Positions 14,501 through 23,148 of a DNA stretch of 33,025 nt are shown here, one piece after another. The stretch covers positions 1 to 33,025 of the forward strand of contig JANQEJ010000162.1 of the NCBI GenBank assembly GCA_028278425.1, read 5' to 3'. The notes beneath the pieces were generated by a model, which made no database searches, was not told where the DNA came from, and saw only the letters and a program-made list of their open reading frames with translations. This DNA comes from Planctomycetota bacterium. Lineage in GTDB: Bacteria > Planctomycetota > UBA1135 > GCA-002686595. How positions within the stretch are numbered: the stretch's first letter is position 1; every line of letters starts with the position of its first letter. The position numbers and the translations under genes are program-made.

Positions 14501-17500
14501 GCAGGCGACCGGCCCGATTGAGCTCGTCACAAACGAACACGAGGACCTTGTAGTTCCACAACTTGTCCTTCGCCGAGCGGACGTACTCCTGGATCACTCT
14601 CGTCCCGTCGGAGCGCTTGCCTTCGAAGCGCACGCCGTCCGGAGGGGGGACGGAGCCGCTGACGTCGACGTCGAAGAGCAGCCGGCACTCGAGCTTGGGG
14701 AGCTGAAGACTGTTCTCCCCCAGGAAGTCGAGGATCAGCGGAGCGGCGTGGAAGTCGCCCGCGATGGTGCTCGCCTTGGACGACAGGCCCCTGTTCTTGA
14801 AGACGGCGCCCGCGAGCTTGTAGATCGCTCCCGCCTTGTCCGCGATCGCGCCGAGCGCTTTGGCCGACGTCTGGTAGGCGTTCTTGCCGACCTGCTGGGG
14901 CGGGACCGGGGTCTGCGGGTAGAACGTCGGCACGTCCGGCAGGGGCTCGGGCACGGCTCTCGGCGCCCGCATTCCCGACGACCGGCCTTGGGCGTGGAGC
15001 GGATTCTGGTACACGCGCGGCGCCGGGGTCGGAGGTCCGGGAAGGACCAGCTCGGTCTCGACGTCCGGCAGGTTCTCGAGCGGGCCCAGGAGCTTGCGCG
15101 TGTGCGGCGAGGAGGCCGGGTGGAGCGACTTGACGGCGCGGCGCTCGTCGAGGACCTGTTTCTGCTGCGTCTCCGTCGGGACGCTCAGCTCTTCGAGCGA
15201 GCCGTCGAACGGCACCCAAGACCACCAGCCATCGACGGTCCCGTCGTTGCCGAAGGGCTTGAGCTCCTTCGTGGCCGGATCGCGGTAAAGGGCTCGGTCC
15301 TTGACCGTCGTGCCGGAGGGTTGGCGGCTCAGCGGCCAGTATCCGATCAAGCCGCTCTCTTGACCCGTCAAGGGCTTGGAGCGGTTCTGCGCGAACTCCT
15401 CGGCGGTGAGCACCTTGTTCCAGAGTCGGACCTCGGCGACGTTGCCGCGCATACCCCGGCCGCTCCGCATGCCGACCTGGATCGGGTCGGAGAGCGAGGG
15501 GCGGGGCTTACGCTTCTTCTTCTCCGTGCATCGATACAGGACGAGGTCCTGGACCCGGTGGACCACCGGCATCTCCTTCGGATCCCCGGGCGGCTTGGGT
15601 TGGTGGTACTTGGCCTTGCTCCCCTTCCAAGTCCCCTCGTACTCGTCGGAGCCGACCAGCATGACCGTCGACTGGCCGTCGTACGTCCAGGCCACGTGGA
15701 GCCAGCGGGAGAGCATCTGGTCCTTGGGAACGCCGGCGAAGGTCGCGGACGCGTTGTGCGCGTCGTTCGAAACACCCGGGCCCGCGAGCGACAACGCGAG
15801 GTACTTGCCGCTCGCATCGGGCTGGATCAAGAACCCCCAGTCGCCCACCGAGAACACCGGGTTGGTCTCGACGGGGTCGGTCGCATCGAGCTTCACCAGC
15901 GCCTCGAACGTGAACGAGCCGAGGTCGACCTTCAAGCTCGCCGGGAACTTCAGAGTGCCGAGGTTGAGGAATCCGCTTGGATGAGTGAACGCGGGCGGGT
16001 TCAGGCTCAGACACTTGGTAGCGATCTGCTGGCGCGGCTCGTGGCGATGGTAGAGCCCGTCGTAGGCGTCGTCGCCGTGCTCGTCGGCGACCTTGCTCTT
16101 CGCGTCCGCGGGGTCCGGGGGCAGGGTGCCGAGGTTCCAGGCGGCGATGACTCCCGGTCCCTTCGGGTCGGTTCGGGTCTGCATCGCGGTCTGCACGTCC
16201 GCCTGGGTCATGTGCTGCTCCCAGGCCATCACCCTCACCTCTTCGATCATCCCGTAGAAGAAGTGGCGCTTGATCGGGAGGTAGGTGTCCGCGGCGTCGA
16301 GCGCGAGCCGGTCGTTCCACGCGCCGATGACCACCGGGGCGGTGTCCGCCGCCGTCTCCACGGGGGCTACGCTGGAGTGGACGAGGAGTCCGTTGACGAA
16401 GAGCGACACCTTCGGGAAGTCCCGGACCACGGGCGTCGTGGACGGGTGCGTCACCTGTTGCGACTTGCCGACGAGCCTCTCGTAGCGTTGCTCCGCTGCG
16501 GCCTCGAGTGTCTTGCTATCCGAGAGCGCCTTCTTCAGCAGGCTCGCATCGTCGGCGACGCTCGCTGCGGTCACGCGCCCGGTCTTCTCCGGCAACAGTT
16601 TCGGGCTGCCTGAGTCCAGTTGCACCTCGAGCACGTGAGCCATCTGCTTCTTGACCACGACGGCGACGTGGTTCCAGTCCGGCTCGAGCTGACCGCCGAC
16701 CAGCGAGAAACTGCTCCCTTCCTTGGAGTAATCGAAACGCAGGCGGTCCTTCTCGAGCGAGAGCCCCCACTGGCAGGTCGCGAGATCGGTGGCCTTCGTC
16801 ACGATCCCCTGCAGGCCTTCGAAGCGATCCGGCCGGATCCAGGCGGTGATCCAGAAGTCGGTGACCGTCCTGGTGTTCAGATCGTCCCCGGAGGCGGCGC
16901 CGGCGACTTCTACGTACTCCGCTGCTCCATCGAGGTGATAGCCGGAGAGGGGGATCGGCGTGTGGATCCATGCCGGTAGCGCTCCCGACGCGTTGAACAG
17001 CCTGCCGTCGCGCTTGTGGGCGGTGTGATCCCTGGCGCAGATGCCCGTGTTGTCGTCGAGGGGCCAGTAGGCTTCCAGGTAGGAAGCGGCCGGGTTGATG
17101 CGGCTGTAGAGGTTGGCCCGGATGTCCCGCTGGGACCGGTCGGTGCTCCAGAAACGCACCTCGTCCATCCGACACTTCGGCGTCACGAGTTGTTGGCCCA
17201 AGTAGACTTCGGCCAGGCCTTCCGCGGCCGTCATGGACTTCGGCCGCTTCCAGGCCTTCCAGGCTCGGGCGACGCCGTTCCTGTACACCCGGAAGCGGCC
17301 GCCGTCGCGGACGACGGCGACGTGCGTCCAGGCGGACGACGTCACGACGTTCGCGAAGACCCCGGCGACCTCCTGTGAACCGGTACCGGAGGAGCAGTAC
17401 AACGCGCCGTCCGAACCCACGCACAGGCAGACGTCGAAGTTCCCGCCGAACGACGCGATCGGAGCCCACTTCCCCCGGGCCGGCGTGTCCAACGACAACC

Positions 17501-20500
17501 AGAGCTCGAACGTCCAAGACCCCTTGAGCGGCAGGGCGTTCGGGAAGTCGAAGTCGACGCGCTGCCCCTGCCCGTCGAAGGACAGCCCGGCGTCCATCCG
17601 CTGTCCCCGCGCCGCGGCGGTCCGCCACTTGGCGCCTTCGAACAACATGCCATGGTGCCCCTGGGGACCGCTGTCGAAGGCGATGGTGCCGGCGCCCTCG
17701 TCGAACGCCCACAGTCCGACCAGCTTGGAGTGCTCTGGCGCGATGAGCCGGCGCATGTAGCCCCGTAGCTGCTTCTGCGTTCGGGCGGTCTTCCAGATAC
17801 GCACCTGATCGACCCGGCCGTAGAACGAGCCGATCGTGGCGGAATCGAAGACGTGCTCGGTCAGGTACCGCGCGGGTTCGGCCAGATCGTGCGGTGCGTT
17901 GTCGGCGAGGTTCCCATCGATGTAGACGGAGACCCTCCCGTCGCGCGCGACGGTCAAGGCCACGTGCGTCCAGACGCCCGCCGCGAACGTCCTCCCGGTG
18001 ACGGGAATCCCGACGAAGGTCAAGTCGAGGGTGCCCTTGCGCTTGTCCTTCAGCTCGTACTCGAACGACAGCTCGTCGTCGAGGTGGACGACCGGGCGCC
18101 GCGTGCCCACGCTGTCCTTGGAGATGTCGACGTTGACCCAGGCCTCGATCGTCAGGCCCCGGGAGAAGTCCATCCGGGTGCCCATGGCCAGCTCGACCCG
18201 CGGCTCCGTAGCGCGGGTGGAAAACGCCACGCCCCCGAAGAGGAGCAGGCTCGACTTGGCCCAATTGGGACGTCCCTCCTCGGCCACGCGAATCGGGCTG
18301 AGGTTGTTCCGAAAGCGGAAGTCAAATCGGCGGGACGTTCCCTGCGACTTGCCCCTCCATTCGTTGACGTACAGTTGCAGCCGCCCGACCTTCGCCTCGA
18401 AGTCGGCCTTCTCGCCCACCACGGCCACGTGCACCCACTTGCGCGTCTCGTGGGCCGCCAGGGGGGTCAATGCCTGACTCTCGATCTCCGTCCACGCCGT
18501 GCCCGGCGCCTGCTCTTCGGCGTTGAAGGCGAAGCCCAGGTAGATCTTGCCTCCGCGCGCGAAGGCCTTCAGCACCCAGGAGCGGTCCTTGTAGACGAGG
18601 TAGAGCTCCTTGACGCCGAGCTGAGGGTTGCGGCTCGGGCTGAGATTGAGGCTCGCGACGTCGACCTGCGCCTCGATGGTGAACGTCGTTCCAAGCTCCA
18701 GCTCGGCGGTCTCGGCGAAGTTGGGAAGCTCAGCGTCGGGATCCAGGTCCCAGTTGACGACCAGCCCGTCCGTTCGCGACGAGAGCGATCGCCACTTCGT
18801 CCCTTTGAGGTCGCTTTCGCCGAGCGCCTTGCGCCAGACGCGGACACGCTTGATCGCGTTGAGCCCCCCGAAGTAGCCGTGGTTTTGGTTGTCGGCCTTG
18901 CCGGTTCGCGAGGCGTCGTACACGTCCGGCTTGGTCCGGTCGGTGGGGTCCAGCCGCCTGCCCTCGTCGAAGCGCCAGTATCCCCTGAGGCCGCCCTCGG
19001 TGCCCCGCAGCTCCTGGTTCCAGGCGCCCAGGATCTGCGTCGCCGTTCGCGCCGTGTTCCACACGCGGACGGAGTCGATCCGCCCGTCGAAGTGGAAGTG
19101 CCGCTCGAACCCGTAGAACAGAAGGCTGTTGTCCGGCTCGCAGGCGCCGATCTTCAAAGGCGCGGTCGAGACCCGCTTGAGCGCCCCCGAAAGGGTAGCC
19201 GGCATCAAGTCCAGCCCGGTGTTCGACACGGGCCGGGGAGAGTCGCACGGGTACAGTTGGAGCGAACTCGTGCTGAACCCGGTCGGGTCGTGCGGTGGGG
19301 ACTGATACACGCACTTCCCCACCAGGGCATGGGATCGGAGCCTGTCCTCGTCCACCTTCTCGAGGAACATGAACTCCTGGATCTGCTCCGCCGTCAGAGC
19401 CACCTCCCAGACGCGCAACCGATCGAGGTCCCCGCCCGAGTCGCTGAAGCTGATGGGCATCTTTGGGCCGTCGTAGCGACCTTCGCCCTTCCCGAGCTGT
19501 TCGGGTCCGATCTCATTGACGGCGAAGTAATCGCCGCCGACGATGGTCTCTTTGTTGAGCCAGACCCAACAAACCGGCAGGCCGTCGAGGTAGATGCTGC
19601 GATGGTAGTCATCGCCCCGCTGCTCGCACACGCACGCCCAGTGGTGCCAGCGCGTGTCCATGTTGGGGAACGCACCGACGTCGTCAGAATAGAAGGCAAA
19701 GTAGAAGCCGTTCTCGTAATAAGACCCCCACGGCGTGTTGGCCTTCGGATGCTTCCCCGCGCTCTTAGGCCGGAAGCCGATGTGGAGGTACTTGTCCTTC
19801 CTTCTCCTCTTGACGTCGCCCTGGTGCAGGATCTCCCAGGCCTTGTCGGAGGCGGAACGCCGCGCCCAGAACTCGATGGTGAACGAGGTCGCGCTGAGCT
19901 TAGGATCAACGTTCGTGGAACCCGGGGCGACACCCTTCGGGCAGAGCGTCGGGAACGACCACGGACCGGAGTCGCGGAAGTCCCGGTCGAGCTTCCAATA
20001 GCCGAGCAATCCCTGAGCGCGGGTGTAGCCCTGGGTGCGCGTTTGGGTCTCAATTTCCACGTCGCTCAAAGCACGGTCCCAGAGGCGGACTTCGGCCAGC
20101 TTGCCCTTGAATCCTCCCCCCTTGAACGTCGTCCTCTGAGGTAAGACCGGCGCGAAGTACAAGTTGGTAAGCGTCAGCGTAACCGCCTTCGTGCTTGCCG
20201 TTCGCCGATCGAGGTTTGCGACGTCGAGAGTGCTCGCCGTTCGCGGTTCGAGGTAGGAGACGTCGAGGGTAACCTCGGACGTCGCTGAACCCTCGCTCCG
20301 GGCGAATGTGACCGTGGCCTTGTACCAAGTATCGATCTGGACCGACTTCTTCGTCGTTAGTGTGCTTTCCTGGAGGCGGCTTCTTTCGTCCCAGCCGTTG
20401 ATGTCGACTCGGAGCTTCCCTTTCTTGGTCACACGCAAGTGAAACGCTGAGACACTGGGGTCGTACTTCCAGGGGCGTCGGTCGTAGTAGAAGCTGGAGT

Positions 20501-22838
20501 TCTGAGACCCGTCCTCGGCACCCTGGTTGTAGCCCTGTAGCAGAACGTCGCCGGCCTGAAGATCGCTCCCGTCGCGCTTCGTACGGAGCGACGAAGACCA
20601 CACGTTCGCCGTCGCCAGGATCGACTGATCCTCCGAGCCCAGCTTGGGGCAGTTGAACCACAACTCGACGGTCAACGCGGTGAGGTCGTGGCGAGTCGAG
20701 ATGTCGGCGATGATGGGGCCGTCCGACACGTCGCACGCCTCGATCGATTGTGGCCCCGGCGCAGCCAGGTGGCTCGTCCCGGCATGATCCTTCAACGGCT
20801 TTCCGACCGCGTCGTCGTCCATCGGGTAGTAGGCGATCAGGCCGGCCCAGTGGTCGGGCAACTGGCGCTTGTAGTAGGTGCGCACGTCGCTCTCCGCGCG
20901 GGCGTCCTTCCAGATCCGCAGCTCACACATCTCGCCCTGGAAGTCGTCGCGGGCCGCGCCCGCGCCGCCGCCGACGCGGAAGTGGTTCCCGGCGGGACGC
21001 GCGGGGATCGAGATGCTGGACGAGGGCGCATGCTCTCCATCGATGTAGATCTCCGGCTTGCCGGCGGTGACGACGACGGCGACGTGACACCACTTACCCG
21101 CCTCCCAGTAACCCCATCCGCCGGGGTCCGCCTCCGCCTGGAGCAGACCGACGGCCTCGCCGCGCGAGACCTTGTCGCCGTCTTTCTTCAGCTTCTGCCG
21201 GAGGATCCCGCTGGAGGGAGCGGGTACGTCGAGGACCCCCTCGGTCGTATGAAACTCCGCCACCCCCTCGCCAAATCGCACCGCGTCGCGGACGTTCTTG
21301 TCCCACATCACCGTGCCCGTGCGTTTGCTACCGGCCCTGGGGATCTTGATCTCGCTCTCGATCGCGATGCGCGCCAGCGTCTTGTCCGCTGTGAATTCGC
21401 TGCTCTGCGCCACTGGTGATTTCAGGATCCCCGCTACGGGCGCTTGAAGATCCACGGTTTCGTTCTCGTCGGTGTGGACCTGTACGAGCTTCTCGCCGAG
21501 CGCGACGCGATCGCCCTCCGCCTTGTACCACTTCTGGACCGTACCGCCCGCGATGCCCGAGCCGAGCTTGGACGTCTGGAGCTCGTACGCGAACTCGTAG
21601 GACTTGTTGTCGACCGCGACGGACTGCGTAGTCCTTCCGTTCTTGTAGGTGAAGTAGATCGCGGTGTCGGTGTGTCCGAGCTCCCAGCCGGGCGCGCCCT
21701 TCTTGTCGTAGACGAGCAAGGGAACGGCGTCCTTCGGTGCGTCCTTGTCCAGGAAGATGCGCGTCCAGACCTCCACGGTGAAGTTCTTCGGGTCGGGGAG
21801 CGTGAAGTTCTTCGCGCCCGAGACCTCGAAGTGCGCGCCGTTCCCGTAGAAGTGGACGGCCGGGGTCTGGCTCGAGAAGTCGAGGCTCTGGGACAGCGTC
21901 GTCGTGACCGGCTTGCCGTCGACGTAGCACTGGATGGCGGGCTTGTTGGCGTTCGTGTCGTACTGCGTGGCGTCGAAGCTGGCCGCCACGTGGTACCAGC
22001 GCCGGGCCTTGATCTCGACGTCGCCCTGTCCGTAGAGGAAGGTGTTCCCGAGCATCAGTCCCGCCTGGAGCCGGTTGTTCTCGCCAACCCGCAGCGAGTA
22101 ACCGACGGCGTCCTTCGCGCCGGCCGCCTTCTCGAGGACCGGGTGCTCGACGTCCTCGGCGTTGCGGTAGATCCAGGCCTCGAGCGTCCACTTCCTGCTG
22201 AACTGAAGCGAGCGGCTGTCCTTGACGACGACCACGTCGTTCACGCCGTCGAAGTCGAGGGCGTACTGGCGGTGCTCCCGTTCGAGCTTGCGCGAGCCGT
22301 CGACGTCGGCGAGCGGAGAAATGTCCTCCAGGTGTAGATGACGCCGGTCGGCCTGGATCACGACTTCCTTGGCGGCGTCCGCCTTGACCGCCGTGAGAAG
22401 GGCCCCCGTCGAACGGTCGCGGACGTGCCAGAGCGCGTCCTTCGGCGAACCCTGCTCGTAGGAGTCCCGCGGGTCGAGGATGCTATGGAGTCGCTCGTCC
22501 TCGGTCTGGATCAGTCCGATGACCGTGCCAACGGCAACCGTGTCAAGCCTGCCGACGAGCTGCTTCGTCAACTTGCCCGCTACGGGCGCCTTGACTCCGA
22601 TGGGCTTCGACGGGACCGGGTACGCACGGAAGAGGACGTCATCCCTTGCGACGGATTCCCCTTCCCCGGCAAGCCACAGTGATTCCTCGTCTTGTCCCCG
22701 TGCTTCCGCGTAGCCGCCGAGGTCGAGCACGCGGACCTCGTGCTCCGGCAGCCAGAAGATGTCGACGGGGTTGTAGTGCTTGTTGACGAACGTCAAAACC
22801 ACGACATCGTCGACGCCCTGCGCTGCATACGTGGACAT
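11589..22838 (-). CDS. Giant (3749-residue) multi-LamG protein with lipoyl-like insert domains
   Basis: The start is the ATG at 22836-22838, 6 nt from a perfect AAGGAGG. Residues about 10-60 (VVVLTFVNKHYNPVDIFWL) loosely resemble a VHL-type beta domain. A lipoyl-like hammerhead lies at about 55-115 (KAPVAGKL). About nine LamG/concanavalin-like domains occupy 190-2550, recognised by repeated FTIEAW-, WTHVAVV- and -YIDG-type motifs followed by VRIWKTAR- and GYWRFDEG-type tails. Some are half-domains. Two more hammerheads (about 430-570) interrupt LamG 2. A Pro-rich linker (about 2600) leads to about six 45-55-residue beta repeats (2925-3210), a long beta-rich region, a coiled coil (about 3495-3580) and hydrophobic or amphipathic helices. 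There is no signal peptide, and the N-terminus is not hydrophobic. LamG domains bind glycans or proteins; overall function is unknown. An adhesin, envelope protein or toxin-like particle are options. The 153-residue gene follows 10 nt downstream. Confidence 0.85.
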   Translation of the reverse strand: MSTYAAQGVDDVVVLTFVNKHYNPVDIFWLPEHEVRVLDLGGYAEARGQDEESLWLAGEGESVARDDVLFRAYPVPSKPIGVKAPVAGKLTKQLVGRLDTVAVGTVIGLIQTEDERLHSILDPRDSYEQGSPKDALWHVRDRSTGALLTAVKADAAKEVVIQADRRHLHLEDISPLADVDGSRKLEREHRQYALDFDGVNDVVVVKDSRSLQFSRKWTLEAWIYRNAEDVEHPVLEKAAGAKDAVGYSLRVGENNRLQAGLMLGNTFLYGQGDVEIKARRWYHVAASFDATQYDTNANKPAIQCYVDGKPVTTTLSQSLDFSSQTPAVHFYGNGAHFEVSGAKNFTLPDPKNFTVEVWTRIFLDKDAPKDAVPLLVYDKKGAPGWELGHTDTAIYFTYKNGRTTQSVAVDNKSYEFAYELQTSKLGSGIAGGTVQKWYKAEGDRVALGEKLVQVHTDENETVDLQAPVAGILKSPVAQSSEFTADKTLARIAIESEIKIPRAGSKRTGTVMWDKNVRDAVRFGEGVAEFHTTEGVLDVPAPSSGILRQKLKKDGDKVSRGEAVGLLQAEADPGGWGYWEAGKWCHVAVVVTAGKPEIYIDGEHAPSSSISIPARPAGNHFRVGGGAGAARDDFQGEMCELRIWKDARAESDVRTYYKRQLPDHWAGLIAYYPMDDDAVGKPLKDHAGTSHLAAPGPQSIEACDVSDGPIIADISTRHDLTALTVELWFNCPKLGSEDQSILATANVWSSSLRTKRDGSDLQAGDVLLQGYNQGAEDGSQNSSFYYDRRPWKYDPSVSAFHLRVTKKGKLRVDINGWDERSRLQESTLTTKKSVQIDTWYKATVTFARSEGSATSEVTLDVSYLEPRTASTLDVANLDRRTASTKAVTLTLTNLYFAPVLPQRTTFKGGGFKGKLAEVRLWDRALSDVEIETQTRTQGYTRAQGLLGYWKLDRDFRDSGPWSFPTLCPKGVAPGSTNVDPKLSATSFTIEFWARRSASDKAWEILHQGDVKRRRKDKYLHIGFRPKSAGKHPKANTPWGSYYENGFYFAFYSDDVGAFPNMDTRWHHWACVCEQRGDDYHRSIYLDGLPVCWVWLNKETIVGGDYFAVNEIGPEQLGKGEGRYDGPKMPISFSDSGGDLDRLRVWEVALTAEQIQEFMFLEKVDEDRLRSHALVGKCVYQSPPHDPTGFSTSSLQLYPCDSPRPVSNTGLDLMPATLSGALKRVSTAPLKIGACEPDNSLLFYGFERHFHFDGRIDSVRVWNTARTATQILGAWNQELRGTEGGLRGYWRFDEGRRLDPTDRTKPDVYDASRTGKADNQNHGYFGGLNAIKRVRVWRKALGESDLKGTKWRSLSSRTDGLVVNWDLDPDAELPNFAETAELELGTTFTIEAQVDVASLNLSPSRNPQLGVKELYLVYKDRSWVLKAFARGGKIYLGFAFNAEEQAPGTAWTEIESQALTPLAAHETRKWVHVAVVGEKADFEAKVGRLQLYVNEWRGKSQGTSRRFDFRFRNNLSPIRVAEEGRPNWAKSSLLLFGGVAFSTRATEPRVELAMGTRMDFSRGLTIEAWVNVDISKDSVGTRRPVVHLDDELSFEYELKDKRKGTLDLTFVGIPVTGRTFAAGVWTHVALTVARDGRVSVYIDGNLADNAPHDLAEPARYLTEHVFDSATIGSFYGRVDQVRIWKTARTQKQLRGYMRRLIAPEHSKLVGLWAFDEGAGTIAFDSGPQGHHGMLFEGAKWRTAAARGQRMDAGLSFDGQGQRVDFDFPNALPLKGSWTFELWLSLDTPARGKWAPIASFGGNFDVCLCVGSDGALYCSSGTGSQEVAGVFANVVTSSAWTHVAVVRDGGRFRVYRNGVARAWKAWKRPKSMTAAEGLAEVYLGQQLVTPKCRMDEVRFWSTDRSQRDIRANLYSRINPAASYLEAYWPLDDNTGICARDHTAHKRDGRLFNASGALPAWIHTPIPLSGYHLDGAAEYVEVAGAASGDDLNTRTVTDFWITAWIRPDRFEGLQGIVTKATDLATCQWGLSLEKDRLRFDYSKEGSSFSLVGGQLEPDWNHVAVVVKKQMAHVLEVQLDSGSPKLLPEKTGRVTAASVADDASLLKKALSDSKTLEAAAEQRYERLVGKSQQVTHPSTTPVVRDFPKVSLFVNGLLVHSSVAPVETAADTAPVVIGAWNDRLALDAADTYLPIKRHFFYGMIEEVRVMAWEQHMTQADVQTAMQTRTDPKGPGVIAAWNLGTLPPDPADAKSKVADEHGDDAYDGLYHRHEPRQQIATKCLSLNPPAFTHPSGFLNLGTLKFPASLKVDLGSFTFEALVKLDATDPVETNPVFSVGDWGFLIQPDASGKYLALSLAGPGVSNDAHNASATFAGVPKDQMLSRWLHVAWTYDGQSTVMLVGSDEYEGTWKGSKAKYHQPKPPGDPKEMPVVHRVQDLVLYRCTEKKKRKPRPSLSDPIQVGMRSGRGMRGNVAEVRLWNKVLTAEEFAQNRSKPLTGQESGLIGYWPLSRQPSGTTVKDRALYRDPATKELKPFGNDGTVDGWWSWVPFDGSLEELSVPTETQQKQVLDERRAVKSLHPASSPHTRKLLGPLENLPDVETELVLPGPPTPAPRVYQNPLHAQGRSSGMRAPRAVPEPLPDVPTFYPQTPVPPQQVGKNAYQTSAKALGAIADKAGAIYKLAGAVFKNRGLSSKASTIAGDFHAAPLILDFLGENSLQLPKLECRLLFDVDVSGSVPPPDGVRFEGKRSDGTRVIQEYVRSAKDKLWNYKVLVFVCDELNRAGRLLNARDIPLVKEIPVLQGLALTNDKLTATEDTLLKKLAATVADATDGKGDDGSVHWVSDRLRKGKAGQLTFSKEEWYELELELESRDLARRYLVSKTKLGWAVVSNDVPILPPSNDPGWKEPAEETYAFPGLNFFGTVKGLDKTKGPLKHLHDTFGVTKVFCVVSMGVPGKAGSQPYFVKFEAAVDPSKNDALGFANKLVGGALTSFHLTATTSRWSASNGKPTAQNLSLNWEAAAAAQLSKSKNPLLSFAHTAFGLDKVTLTVAASRRKMGSAPAKEEFRTLLTASQDLTSSSFAPIAWLKSFFGVTTWKMDFAIEVAKETASSATVQVKASTRIQLDPTRGNDAVKFIQSVFGVKELTVQLVASNDAFQIDIGLGVEKDWGAVSLLKTALRMELEYKPFRTFIGLAADASIEAGDDVIRLTGTFGFEVATGGVEAEGMLAMIGRWENPFDFEGVVLSDVVAEVGVTPRAPWVSSLGLAAKLEIGRAYMHAAIFVDTVTPSQCGFVADGKELNLIEIVDTLTGPDNTVPKALADTVGGVTLRDLKISAIPPGGFKVGVFAYNDEGITVLANLDLWGWTALGYLRVDYSDGLVALGSIDEINVANVLKIGKPAGSTLDVKAPPAAVKVPLGTGPILYVKLVPYEAPQLYLAASISLFGFSQSLIVSVSDAGITFALEGTIFDLFRASLTIRASLPSMGANNGMTSLYIKAELHNDFFAELRKKVRDAIEGLASGAIAAIDEAQAEVEKLYDVVEKMRRQVRAERMAAIRTLRAAERRVDAAQRKIDGILNEIESTKRYWESLPSADWPWKPSKARDWVWIGPKLAGLYIAYGVATAALELVKLALRGLQGLVAVIPIDADPRVAVPLALYYTAIGALEVTKTTIGGLANVVTFMTDMALGEFFDVRYAMFESEFGVATDGQSESNVDLYVNVRARIVFLGQELDLGFGINLKDLTDGVDALANRLVQKYLP
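13213..14063 (-). repeat. About six degenerate 45-55-residue protein repeats in the giant
   Basis: Successive units start with a short amphipathic helix, then an FG turn, then two strands. Examples are LKHLHDTFGVTKVFCVVSM, LGFANKLVGGALTSFHLTAT, LSFAHTAFGLDKVTLTVAAS, IAWLKSFFGVTTWKMDFAIE, VKFIQSVFGVKELTVQLVAS and LLKTALRMELEYKPF. The unit resembles an extended beta-sheet or lipid-groove-type repeat, but no family is assigned. Confidence 0.6.
20191..20268 (-). repeat. 39-bp tandem duplication inside a LamG domain
   Basis: 20191-20229 and 20230-20268 match at 32 of 39 bases and encode LDVSYLEPRTAST and LDVANLDRRTAST in tandem. The insertion lengthens a loop of the third LamG domain by exactly 13 residues and keeps the frame. 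Confidence 0.75.
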
Positions 22839-22844
22839 GGAACT

Positions 22845-22851
22845 CCTCCTT
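22845..22851 (-). promoter_or_regulatory. Perfect Shine-Dalgarno for the giant gene
   Basis: Read on the minus strand this is AAGGAGG, 6 nt before the ATG at 22838. It rules out a start 20 codons further upstream in the same frame. Confidence 0.85.
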
Positions 22852-23118
22852 GCCTCCCGGTGAGGGCTCGTGACCTTCTGTCCCGAGCCCGGCCGCAACC
22901 GCGGCGCCGACGCACCGACCGGGCAGGGTCGGGGCGGGCACGACGGGGGTGCGAACGACGGCGAAGATCAAGCGCGAGCAAACTCCCTCGGTGGCCACCG
23001 TACTCCAAGTCCGCGCGGCGTGGCCGAGCTTGCGCTCGATTTCGGACGGCGGACGACTTGCGCAACGGCGGCCGATCGCGCACGATCGGGCGTCGAGGAG
23101 CGGTTCCGGGCGACACCG

Positions 23119-23138
23119 ATCCGCGGAACGGATTTTTT
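23119..23138 (+). terminator. Short hairpin with T6 tract upstream of the second ECF gene
   Basis: ATCCG-CGGAA-CGGAT followed directly by a run of T to 23138 looks like a miniature intrinsic terminator or attenuator 48 nt before the sigma start. The 5-bp stem is short, so confidence is low. Confidence 0.3.
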
Positions 23139-23148
23139 GGCGAGAATG

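Noticed and set aside
11550..16613. Two very long plus-strand open frames antisense to the giant gene
   Set aside because: Their translations are low-complexity Val/Arg/Glu/Asp/Leu shadows of the giant's codons. The minus-strand frame has clear LamG domains and a perfect ribosome site.
21120..21560. Functional biotin or lipoyl carrier domain in the giant
   Set aside because: The fold-type pattern is present, but the modifiable Lys is absent in both copies (Glu or Gly/Val in its place), so modification is unlikely.
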